Made by a program: the position numbers and the translations under genes. From Puniceibacterium confluentis (GTDB lineage: Bacteria; Pseudomonadota; Alphaproteobacteria; Rhodobacterales; Rhodobacteraceae): DNA of 64,000 nucleotides. A model generated the notes under the pieces. It was not told the origin of the DNA. It ran no database searches and saw only the letters and a program-made list of their open reading frames with translations. This document shows positions 57,173 to 64,000 of this stretch, piece after piece. Position 1 is the stretch's first letter, and each line of letters starts with the position of its first letter. Where the stretch lies: positions 186,001 through 250,000 of the forward strand of contig NZ_VOJI01000002.1 in the NCBI RefSeq assembly GCF_007923445.1, written 5' to 3'.

Positions 57173-58582
57173 ATGACCGACGACATTCCAGTATCTCCCG
57201 ATCTGATCCGTTTCGGATGGGAAGAATGGGTCGCACTTCCCGACCTTGGCCTGCCGGCGTTGCGGGTAAAGGTCGATACCGGGGCGCGCACCAGCGCCCT
57301 GCATGCCTTTGACATCGAAACCTTCGGATCGGCCAGCGCGCCGCGCGTGCGCTTTACCGTGCACCCGATCCCGGGACGGGACGATCTGGTGATCCCCTGT
57401 TCCGCGCCCATAGTCGACCGGCGCAGCGTGGTGTCGTCGAACGGGGAAAGCGAAAGCCGCTACGTCATCGGCTCGACCCTGCGGGTGGGCGGCGAAGACT
57501 GGCCGATCGAGATCACCCTGACCAATCGCGACCGGATGAACAGCCGGATGCTGCTCGGACGCGAAGCGCTGAAGGATCACATCACCATCGTTGCCACGGA
57601 CCGTTTCTGCCAGCCCGAGCTGAGCTATGACGTCTACTCCTCGCTCGAAGTCCGCCGCGCCGCCCCCAAGCGGGCGCTGCGGGTGGCGGTGCTGAGCCGC
57701 GAGGACAATTATTCCACCCGCCGTCTGGTGGCCGAAGGCGAAGAGCGCGGCCATACGGTCGAGGTGATCGACACCACCCGCTGCTACATGGCGATCAACG
57801 CCATGGCGCCCGAGGTGCATTACGACGGCAAGCGGCTGCCGCGCTATGATGCGGTGATCCCGCGCATCGGCGCCTCTGTGACCTCTTATGGCACGGCGGT
57901 GATCCGGCAGTTTGAAACCATCGGCACCTTCTGTGTGAACGGGTCCGAAGGCATCACGGCGAGCCGCGACAAGCTGCACGCGCACCAGTTGATGGCCCAG
58001 CACCGGATCGGCATGCCGAACACCGCGTTTGCGTCGTCGCCAAAGGACACGGATTCGCTGATGCGGCTGGTCGGTACCGCGCCGCTGATCGTGAAGCTGC
58101 TTGAATCGACGCAGGGCAAGGGTGTCGTCCTTGCCGAAACCAAGAAGGCGGCGCAATCGGTGATCGACGCTTTCCGGGGTCTGCGGGCCAATTTCCTGGT
58201 GCAGGATTTTGTCAAGGAAGCGGCAGGCGAGGATGTGCGCTGTCTGGTGGTCGGCGGCAAGGTCGTCGCCGCGATGAAGCGCACCGGCGCCGAAGGCGAT
58301 TTCCGCTCGAATCTGCATCAGGGCGGCACAGCCACGGTGGTGCGGATCTCGAAGGACGAGCGGGAAGCGGCGATCCGGGCGGCACGGGCGTTCAAGCTGA
58401 ACCTCGCGGGCGTCGACCTGCTGCGCTCGGAGGCCGGGCCCAAGGTGCTCGAGGTCAATTCCAGCCCCGGGTTCGAGGGAATCGAGGCCGCATCGAAGAA
58501 AAATATCGCAGGAATGCTGTACGATCACATAGAAGAACGTGTGCGCCCGGTGCCGGTCCGCAAACGCAAATTGCTGGGCTGA
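57173..58582 (+). CDS. fusion of retropepsin-like RimB-type domain and RimK-family ATP-grasp ligase
   Basis: The 469-residue protein has two parts. Residues 1-155 match the ATP-dependent zinc protease family PF05618 (RimB-type, retropepsin-like) with VDTGARTSALHA (DTGA at 35-38) and the second half LLGREAL (127-133). Residues 168-460 are a RimK-type ATP-grasp ligase (RVAVLSREDNY, VNGSEGITASRDK, VQDFVKEAAGEDVRCLVVGG, LEVNSSPGFEGIE). RimK adds glutamates to the C-terminus of ribosomal protein S6 or makes poly-alpha-glutamate. In pseudomonads RimB is a separate partner of RimK. The target here is not known. Confidence 0.85.
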   Translation: MTDDIPVSPDLIRFGWEEWVALPDLGLPALRVKVDTGARTSALHAFDIETFGSASAPRVRFTVHPIPGRDDLVIPCSAPIVDRRSVVSSNGESESRYVIGSTLRVGGEDWPIEITLTNRDRMNSRMLLGREALKDHITIVATDRFCQPELSYDVYSSLEVRRAAPKRALRVAVLSREDNYSTRRLVAEGEERGHTVEVIDTTRCYMAINAMAPEVHYDGKRLPRYDAVIPRIGASVTSYGTAVIRQFETIGTFCVNGSEGITASRDKLHAHQLMAQHRIGMPNTAFASSPKDTDSLMRLVGTAPLIVKLLESTQGKGVVLAETKKAAQSVIDAFRGLRANFLVQDFVKEAAGEDVRCLVVGGKVVAAMKRTGAEGDFRSNLHQGGTATVVRISKDEREAAIRAARAFKLNLAGVDLLRSEAGPKVLEVNSSPGFEGIEAASKKNIAGMLYDHIEERVRPVPVRKRKLLG

Positions 58583-58709
58583 GCGGGGCGCGCGCGACGG
58601 CACCGGTCGCGCGGTCTGCCAGTCGTGCTGATCGGCAGATCGGCTGCCCTTTACGCCGTCATTGCCATTCCCTATATGTTTGCTCAGGTAAGACTTGGAA
58701 GGACCGTCC

Positions 58710-59072
58710 ATGACCGACGCAAGCCCAAAGCTTGAAGGCACCCCGCTGATCACGCCGTCCAGCACCGATCATCCGCTGTATGATCAGGTGGTCGAGGCCT
58801 GTCGCAGTGTCTATGACCCCGAAATTCCGGTCAACATCTATGATCTGGGGCTGATCTACACCATCGACATCTCGCCAGAGAACGCCGTGAACGTGACCAT
58901 GACCCTGACCGCGCCGGGATGTCCCGTGGCCGGAGAGATGCCGGGCTGGGTGGCCGAGGCGATCGAACCGCTGGCCGGGGTCAAGCATGTGGATGTCGAC
59001 ATGGTCTTTGAACCGCCCTGGGGCATGGACATGATGTCAGACGAGGCGCGGCTTGAACTGGGGTTCATGTAG
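58710..59072 (+). CDS. sufT: SufT-like DUF59 iron-sulfur assembly protein
   Basis: This 120-residue MIP18/DUF59 protein has the motif VYDPEIPVNIYDLGLIY and the conserved Cys in TAPGCPVAGEMP. SufT-type proteins help mature Fe-S proteins. The ribosome site GGAAGGA (58697-58703) indicates the ATG at 58710. Another Fe-S carrier gene follows two genes later, so this is probably the tail of a suf-related group. Confidence 0.9.
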   Translation: MTDASPKLEGTPLITPSSTDHPLYDQVVEACRSVYDPEIPVNIYDLGLIYTIDISPENAVNVTMTLTAPGCPVAGEMPGWVAEAIEPLAGVKHVDVDMVFEPPWGMDMMSDEARLELGFM

Positions 59073-59143
59073 GCGTTCGCCACCGGGCTGACGCCCTTTT
59101 TCCCCTCCCCTCCCCGCGACGCAGACAGAAGGCGCCTTTGCCG

Positions 59144-59695
59144 ATGCCCTCGGAAAAGCAGAAGATGATTGGCGGGGAGCTGTACCTGGCCGGTGATCCC
59201 GAACTTGTCGCGGAGCGCAAGCGCGCGCAGGGGCTGATGCGCGATTATAATCAGACGATCTTTGGCGACGACGCGCGCAAGGACCTGTTGCCCCAGCTTT
59301 TCGCCAAGGCCGAGGGCGTGGCGGTGCGGGCGCCGGTCTACGTGGACTATGGCTATAACATCACCCTCGGGCGCGATGTCTTCGTGAACTACGGCTGCGT
59401 GTTCCTGGATGTCTGTGCGATCACCATCGGCGAGAAGACCGCCATTGGCCCTTATGTCCAGATCCTGACGGCGGATCATCCGCGTGACGGGGCGACCCGC
59501 GACGCCGGGCTGGAGTTCGGCCGCCCCGTCACCATCGGGCGCAATGTCTGGATTGGCGGCGGGGCCGTGATCCTGCCGGGTGTCAGCATCGGCGACGACG
59601 CGATCATCGGCGCGGGCAGCGTGGTGACCCGCGACGTTCCCGCAGGGGTCACGGTCGCGGGCAGCCCGGCCCGCCCCCTTGTTTCCAAAGGCTGA
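59144..59695 (+). CDS. sugar O-acetyltransferase (maltose acetyltransferase/NodL family)
   Basis: The 183-residue protein has the MAT N-terminal domain (KQKMIGGELYLAGDPEL) and a left-handed hexapeptide-repeat helix (NITLGRDVFVNYGCVFLD, IGEKTAIGPYVQILTADHP). The catalytic His is in the ADHP segment. It acetylates sugars or oligosaccharides with acetyl-CoA. AGAAGG (59127-59132) fits a TTG start at 59138 better by spacing, which would add two residues. Its position between two Fe-S assembly genes looks like an insertion. Confidence 0.9.
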   Translation: MPSEKQKMIGGELYLAGDPELVAERKRAQGLMRDYNQTIFGDDARKDLLPQLFAKAEGVAVRAPVYVDYGYNITLGRDVFVNYGCVFLDVCAITIGEKTAIGPYVQILTADHPRDGATRDAGLEFGRPVTIGRNVWIGGGAVILPGVSIGDDAIIGAGSVVTRDVPAGVTVAGSPARPLVSKG

Positions 59696-59731
59696 TCGCC
59701 TTACCTTGAGGCCAACACAGGAGTTAGGCGC

Positions 59732-60118
59732 ATGTTCGGCATTCCCGGCAAATCCCCGATCACCATGACCCCGGCGGCGATCAGCCAGATCACCCGGCTG
59801 ATGGCGCGCGACAACCGCGCCGGTCTGCGGATCGGCGTGAAAAAGGGCGGCTGCGCGGGCATGGAATACACGATGGAATACGTCGACGCGGCCGACCCCC
59901 ATGACGAGGTGGTGAATCAGGATGGCGCCTGCGTGATGATTGCGCCGATGGCGCAGATGTTCCTGTTCGGCACCGAAATCGACTATCAGACCTCACTGCT
60001 GGAATCCGGTTTCCGGTTCAACAACCCGAACGTGGCGGATGCCTGCGGCTGCGGCGAGTCGATCAAGTTCAAGGACATCGCCGAACTCGAGAGCGAGCAG
60101 GCGGGCGGCAAGGCCTGA
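59732..60118 (+). CDS. A-type iron-sulfur carrier protein (IscA/SufA/HesB family)
   Basis: The 128-residue protein has the three conserved cysteines of A-type carriers: KKGGCAGMEY and the C-terminal ADACGCGESI. It receives Fe-S clusters from a scaffold and delivers them to apoproteins such as the aconitase or QueE in this window. The name SufA or IscA cannot be settled. It follows the acetyltransferase by 36 bases. Confidence 0.92.
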   Translation: MFGIPGKSPITMTPAAISQITRLMARDNRAGLRIGVKKGGCAGMEYTMEYVDAADPHDEVVNQDGACVMIAPMAQMFLFGTEIDYQTSLLESGFRFNNPNVADACGCGESIKFKDIAELESEQAGGKA

Positions 60119-60280
60119 AACCCCCGCATCTTCGCCAGCATACGAACGACGGCCCGAGGGTCGGCGGCACCGTGTTGCAGCATTCGTCTGTGGACGTTCC
60201 GAGCTGCCGGTGCCGGGAAGCGGTCTCGCGACCGTCAGAAGGCAAATTTTATTTGAACCCGAATAGACACAGGAGACTTC

Positions 60281-61030
60281 ATGCGACGCAAGATGGCGGC
60301 AGGAAATTGGAAGATGAACGGCACGCAGGTGTCCTTGGCGGAACTCGCGGCCCTGCAGGGCATGGCGCAGGGCACGGTTGAGACACTGATATGCCCCCCG
60401 GCGACACTGATCTATGCGGCGGCGGGCCTCAAGACCGGCATCACCATTGGCGCGCAGGACTGTCACAGCGCCGAAAGTGGCGCGCATACCGGTGATCTGT
60501 CGGCTGGCATGCTGGCCGATGCCGGCGCGGCATATGTGATCACCGGGCACTCTGAACGCCGTCAGGACCATGGCGAAAGCGATGCCGATATCGCCGCCAA
60601 GACCAAAGCCGCCTGGGCTGCCGGGCTGAAGGTGATCCTGTGTGTCGGCGAAAGCCTGGAACAGCGCGAGGATGGCACCACGCTCGAGGTGCTCGCGGCG
60701 CAGCTCAAAGGCTCGGTGCCGGACGGCAGCACCGGCGGCAATCTGGTCATTGCCTACGAACCGATCTGGGCCATCGGCACCGGCAAGGTTCCGACCGCCC
60801 AGCAGATCGGCGAAGTACACCGCTTCCTGCGCACCGAACTGGCCAGCCGCTTTGGTGACGACATCGCCGGTGGCGTGCGGTTGCTGTATGGTGGCAGCGT
60901 CAAGGCGTCGAATGCTGCGGAAATCTTTGCGGTACCGGATGTCGACGGCGCACTTGTCGGCGGAGCCAGCCTGAAGGCGTCGGATTTCATGCCCATCGTC
61001 TCGGCGCTGAACGCCGCTCCCAACACCTGA
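60281..61030 (+). CDS. tpiA: triosephosphate isomerase
   Basis: The 249-residue TIM barrel interconverts DHAP and glyceraldehyde-3-phosphate. Residues are AGNWKMNG with catalytic Lys, GHSERR with catalytic His, and AYEPIWAIGTGKVP with catalytic Glu and the flexible loop. AGGAG (60271-60275) precedes the ATG. Confidence 0.98.
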   Translation: MRRKMAAGNWKMNGTQVSLAELAALQGMAQGTVETLICPPATLIYAAAGLKTGITIGAQDCHSAESGAHTGDLSAGMLADAGAAYVITGHSERRQDHGESDADIAAKTKAAWAAGLKVILCVGESLEQREDGTTLEVLAAQLKGSVPDGSTGGNLVIAYEPIWAIGTGKVPTAQQIGEVHRFLRTELASRFGDDIAGGVRLLYGGSVKASNAAEIFAVPDVDGALVGGASLKASDFMPIVSALNAAPNT

Positions 61031-61119
61031 GACCGGCCACAGACCAGGTGGAGCCGGGCCGTTTCGCGGCTGGTGCTCGGGACAGACGCTCCGGCGCGGA
61101 CCGACACGGTCGACAAAGA

Positions 61120-61144
61120 CGGGCCCGCGCGATGCGCGGGCCCG
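61120..61144. terminator. strong hairpin between convergent tpiA and dctM
   Basis: An 11-base perfect stem CGGGCCCGCGC / GCGCGGGCCCG with a 3-base loop. On the minus strand it is followed by GTCTTTGTCG, on the plus strand by ATACTCG. It probably ends the dct operon, and perhaps tpiA as well. Confidence 0.7.
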
Positions 61145-61160
61145 ATACTCGTTACCAACC

Positions 61161-62591
61161 TCAGTTGGTGATGATCTCGGGGCCCATGATGCTGTTGGGC
61201 AGGAAGGTCGAGATGATCGGGATGTAGGTGATCAGGATCAGGAAGACGAAGAGCACGGCGAGGAACGGCAGCGCTGCCTTCACCACCCGCATCATCGACA
61301 TGCCCGCCACACCGGAGGTCACGAACAGGTTCAGGCCGACCGGCGGTGTGATCATGCCGATTTCCATGTTCACCACCATGATGATGCCCAGGTGGATGGG
61401 GTCGATCCCCAGCTGAATGGCAATCGGGAACACCAGCGGCGCGACGATCACGATCAGTCCCGAAGGCTCCATGAACTGCCCGCCGATCAGCAGGATGACG
61501 TTCACGATCACCAGGAACATCACCGCACCAAAGCCTGCGCTCAGCATCGCATTGGCGATGTGCTGCGGGATCTGCTCGTCCGTCAGGACGTGTTTGAGCA
61601 GCAGCGCGTTGGCAATGATGAACATCAGCGTGATGGTCAGCTTGCCGCCTTCGAACAGCGTCGCCTGCGTGTCGCGGTGAAAGAACGCGGTGACCAGCGC
61701 CAGGGGCTTGCGGTGCAGCGGCAGCGGGCGGCCGCCCGGTTCGGTTGCGGCCAGCGGACCCATGTCGCGGTAGATGAAGGTCGCCACGACAAAGGCATAG
61801 ACGGCGGCCACGGCAGCGGCTTCGGTCGGGGTAAAGGCCCCGCCCTTCCAGTAGATCGGGCTCAGGCCGTCCTCGAACCGGATCCAGGGGTGGCCGTAGA
61901 TGCCGCCCATGATGATCCCGATTAGCAGCAGACCCCAGACGGCGTCACGGAAGGAATCGCCGATTTCGCCCCAGCCCAGCCATTCGCCCCTGGGCATGTC
62001 CTTGATACGGGCGATGACATAGATCGTCACCATCAGCATGAGCCCCGCGAGCAAGCCCGGAAAGACCCCCGCCAGGAACATCCGCCCGACCGAGACATCG
62101 GTGGCCGAGGCATAGACCACCATCACGATCGACGGCGGAATGAGGATGCCCAGCGTGCCCGCGTTGCAGATAACCCCGGCGGCAAAGTCCTTGGTGTATC
62201 CCACCTGCCGCATCGCCGCGATGACGATGGAGCCGATGGCGACCACCGTGGCCGGGCTGGACCCGGACAGGGCCGCGAACATCATGCAGGCCAGAACGCC
62301 GGCAATGGCAAGACCGCCCTGCAGGTGCCCGACGCAGGCAATGGCAAAGCGGATGATCCGCTTGGCGACGCCGCCGGTGGACATGAAGCTTGAGGCCAGC
62401 ACAAAGAACGGGATCGCCAGCAGCGTGTAGTGCCCGGCCATCGCCAGATACAGCGACTGGGCGACCGAGGCGAGCGAGGTTTCGGAAAAGGCCAGCTGAA
62501 AGAAGATCGAGCTGAAGCCAAGCGCCACGGCGATCGGAACGCCGAGAAACAGCAGGCCGATGATCAGGATAAAGAGAAGGAGGACTTCCAT
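61161..62591 (-). CDS. dctM: TRAP transporter large permease DctM
   Basis: The 476-residue membrane protein has about 12 helices and the DctM features FSSIFFQLAF, LSGSSPATVVAIGSIVIAAM and GMITPPVGLNLFV. It is the ion-driven translocating subunit of a tripartite ATP-independent periplasmic transporter. Its start is 4 bases after the dctQ stop. Confidence 0.96.
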   Translation of the reverse strand: MEVLLLFILIIGLLFLGVPIAVALGFSSIFFQLAFSETSLASVAQSLYLAMAGHYTLLAIPFFVLASSFMSTGGVAKRIIRFAIACVGHLQGGLAIAGVLACMMFAALSGSSPATVVAIGSIVIAAMRQVGYTKDFAAGVICNAGTLGILIPPSIVMVVYASATDVSVGRMFLAGVFPGLLAGLMLMVTIYVIARIKDMPRGEWLGWGEIGDSFRDAVWGLLLIGIIMGGIYGHPWIRFEDGLSPIYWKGGAFTPTEAAAVAAVYAFVVATFIYRDMGPLAATEPGGRPLPLHRKPLALVTAFFHRDTQATLFEGGKLTITLMFIIANALLLKHVLTDEQIPQHIANAMLSAGFGAVMFLVIVNVILLIGGQFMEPSGLIVIVAPLVFPIAIQLGIDPIHLGIIMVVNMEIGMITPPVGLNLFVTSGVAGMSMMRVVKAALPFLAVLFVFLILITYIPIISTFLPNSIMGPEIITN

Positions 62592-62595
62592 GTAA

Positions 62596-63279
62596 TCAGT
62601 CTCCGCGGTTCATGGCTGCGACGTCCTCGATGGCGTCTTCGGCTTCGTGGCTGACGATCAGGCTTTCGCTTTCGTCGTTCCAGACCCGCAGGACCGCCTG
62701 ACAGATGCGGAACAGAATCAAGACGGCGGCAATCGGCAGGATGGTGTAGGGCACCACGCGCGGCAGTTTCGAATACCGCTCGCCGTAGTTGATCCAGTCT
62801 TCCAGAAACCGCAGCCATTCCGGCATCGGGATCTGGTCGGTTTCAAAGAAGGAACGTCCTCGGGCCTGGGTGTCCAGCCCGGTCGGGAACCAGTGTCCGG
62901 TGGTGGGGGGAAGATCGGCGAAGGGCGCCCACTGATCCCAGGCGCCTTTGCACAGCAGCAGCGCATAGGCAATGCAGACCACCCCGGCGATCAGCGCCAC
63001 AACCTTGCGCGGCCCGGGGGGCAGCAGATTGGTGATTGCGTCAACCCCGAGGTGCGCCGTCACCTTGAAGGCATAGGACACCCCGAACAGTACCAGCCAT
63101 GTGAACAGCACCAGCACGATTTCAAGGCTCCAGATCAGCGAGCTGTTGAAGACGTAGCGCAGGATCACGTTGACGAATGTAAGCATCGTCATCAGACCCA
63201 GCATGACGGCGATGGCGGTCTCTTCGAACCCGTGCACGACCCGTCCGACAGGGCCTTTGGGTGTGTATTTGCCGCTCAT
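62596..63279 (-). CDS. dctQ: TRAP transporter small permease DctQ
   Basis: The 227-residue protein has four helices with the DctQ core FVNVILRYVFNSSLIWSLEI and LVLFGVSYAF. A long loop (about residues 122-165) is inserted before the last helix, which makes it longer than the usual 160-190 residues. Partner of DctM. Confidence 0.94.
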   Translation of the reverse strand: MSGKYTPKGPVGRVVHGFEETAIAVMLGLMTMLTFVNVILRYVFNSSLIWSLEIVLVLFTWLVLFGVSYAFKVTAHLGVDAITNLLPPGPRKVVALIAGVVCIAYALLLCKGAWDQWAPFADLPPTTGHWFPTGLDTQARGRSFFETDQIPMPEWLRFLEDWINYGERYSKLPRVVPYTILPIAAVLILFRICQAVLRVWNDESESLIVSHEAEDAIEDVAAMNRGD

Positions 63280-63302
63280 GGTGTCCCTCCCCCGGCAGAA
63301 TC

Positions 63303-63329
63303 GGACGGCCCGGAATGTCCGGGCCGTCC
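63303..63329 (-). other. hairpin between dctP and dctQ
   Basis: A 12-base perfect stem GGACGGCCCGGA / TCCGGGCCGTCC with an ATG loop lies 16 bases past the dctP stop and 23 bases before the dctQ start. There is no T-tract on the minus strand. Such stems in TRAP operons fit processing or partial termination that keeps the binding protein more abundant than the membrane subunits. Confidence 0.6.
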
Positions 63330-63345
63330 TTCAGATGTCCGCGCT

Positions 63346-64000
63346 TCAGTTCTGCGCGTTGATCTCTTGGGCTGCGGCGATGTTCTCGGCGCCGACCTCT
63401 TCCTCGAACTGCGCCCAGACCGGCTTCATCACGTCGACCCAGTCCTGGCGCTGCTCTGCGGTCAGCTCGCGGATGGTGCCGCCGGCATCGAGGATCGCCT
63501 GACGCGCCTCGAGATCGACCTTGCCGACTTCGGCGTTCCGCTCGACGGTGACCTCGTTCAGGATGGTCAGGAACTGCTCGCGCACGGCGGCATCCAGGCT
63601 GTCGAGCCAGTCGACACTCGCCACCACCAGATAGTCGATGATGCCATGGTTGGTTTCGGTGATCCCGTCCTGCACCTCAAAGAACTTCTGGCCGTAGATG
63701 TTGGACCAGGTGTTCTCCTGCCCGTCGACAACGCCGGTCTGCAGCGCGCCGTAAACCTCGGCAAAGGCCATCGGCTGCGGGCTGGCGCCCAGCGCGTTCA
63801 TCTGTGCCACAAGCACATCCGAGGGCTGCACGCGGAACTTGAGGCCATTGGCATCCGAGGGCTCGAGCAGCGGCTTGTTGGCCGAAATCTGCTTCATGCC
63901 ATTGTGCCAGAAGCCCAGCCCCTGCAGGCCGCGGCGCTGCATCGCGTCCAGCATCGCGCGCCCGGTATCGGACCCCTGGAAAGCGTCGACCGCCGCGATG
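63346..64000 (-). CDS. dctP: TRAP transporter substrate-binding protein DctP (N-terminus beyond the right edge)
   Basis: The visible 218 residues are the C-terminal two thirds of a DctP-type solute-binding protein. The segments GFWHNGMKQISANKPL, GLKFRVQPSDVLVAQM (with the Arg that binds the carboxylate), MAFAEVYGALQTGVVDGQENTWSN, read in two parts, and ETNHGIIDYLVV match the C4-dicarboxylate group. The substrate is probably a C4-dicarboxylate such as malate, fumarate or succinate. The frame is open to the window end. Confidence 0.95.
   Translation of the reverse strand, partial: IAAVDAFQGSDTGRAMLDAMQRRGLQGLGFWHNGMKQISANKPLLEPSDANGLKFRVQPSDVLVAQMNALGASPQPMAFAEVYGALQTGVVDGQENTWSNIYGQKFFEVQDGITETNHGIIDYLVVASVDWLDSLDAAVREQFLTILNEVTVERNAEVGKVDLEARQAILDAGGTIRELTAEQRQDWVDVMKPVWAQFEEEVGAENIAAAQEINAQN

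Overview
The window is GC-rich, densely coded chromosome from an alphaproteobacterium, almost certainly a member of the Rhodobacterales (roseobacter-type Rhodobacteraceae). The evidence is the combination of a dusB(nifR3)-ntrB-ntrC-ntrY-ntrX block followed by trkA-trkH-hfq-hflX, a fused ispDF, a short Hfq, DUF6314, a ccmABCDG cluster next to yajC-secD-secF, and a DctPQM TRAP transporter. The genus cannot be fixed from the sequence alone. Most of the window is core genome. There is no prophage, insertion sequence, CRISPR array, rRNA operon or plasmid-type gene, and I did not find an obviously new multigene system. The most unusual items are domain fusions, missing motifs and regulatory elements.

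Layout. 0-4 kb: rlmE, an HxlR-SCP2 regulator divergent from a DUF1428 gene, a Ppx/GppA phosphatase and a sulfotransferase-like gene. 4-7.1 kb: a tightly packed plus-strand folate one-carbon operon (PF13769-like small protein, methylenetetrahydrofolate reductase, HAD phosphatase, methyltetrahydrofolate methyltransferase). 7.2-15 kb: mixed housekeeping (excalibur protein, methyltransferase, alpha/beta hydrolase-OsmC fusion, DUF6314, purB, small secreted protein, a FliG-like protein, lipid A-type acyltransferase, DUF1223). 15.3-18.1 kb: acnA with a strong terminator. 18.4-25.5 kb: a minus-strand run, yajC-secD-secF-TSUP-Mth938-ccmA-B-C-D-G. 25.7-29.2 kb: a 3-hydroxyisobutyrate dehydrogenase-type enzyme divergent from a penicillin-acylase-type Ntn hydrolase. 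29.3-42 kb: the minus-strand nitrogen and potassium block, read dusB, ntrB, ntrC, ntrY, ntrX, then (past one inverted gene) trkA, trkH, hfq, hflX. 42.2-44.3 kb: ispDF-pgpA-cinA, translationally coupled. 44.3-48.6 kb: MmgE/PrpD, COQ10-type protein, hpt and a two-gene c-type cytochrome operon. 48.7-51 kb: queC-queD-queE-queF for 7-deazaguanine (queuosine precursor) synthesis, with tgt at 55.7 kb. 51.4-54 kb: tRNA-Val(CAC) and lon with a textbook sigma-32 promoter. 54.4-61 kb: ene-reductase, tgt, a RimB-RimK-like fusion, sufT, acetyltransferase, an A-type Fe-S carrier and tpiA. 61-64 kb: dctM, dctQ and the truncated dctP, which runs off the right edge.

How genes work together. DusB-NtrB-NtrC and NtrY-NtrX form the nitrogen-status regulatory block. 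Both response regulators lack the GAFTGA loop needed for sigma-54 contact, which points to sigma-54-independent activation as documented for Rhodobacter capsulatus NtrC. CcmABCDG supports maturation of the c-type cytochromes, including the two encoded at 47.2-48.6 kb. YajC-SecDF assists Sec export of these and other periplasmic proteins. QueC/D/E/F make preQ1 and Tgt inserts it into tRNA. The folate operon probably moves methyl groups between methylene-THF, methyl-THF and a corrinoid acceptor encoded elsewhere. All functional statements are from sequence reading and family knowledge; no database search was run.
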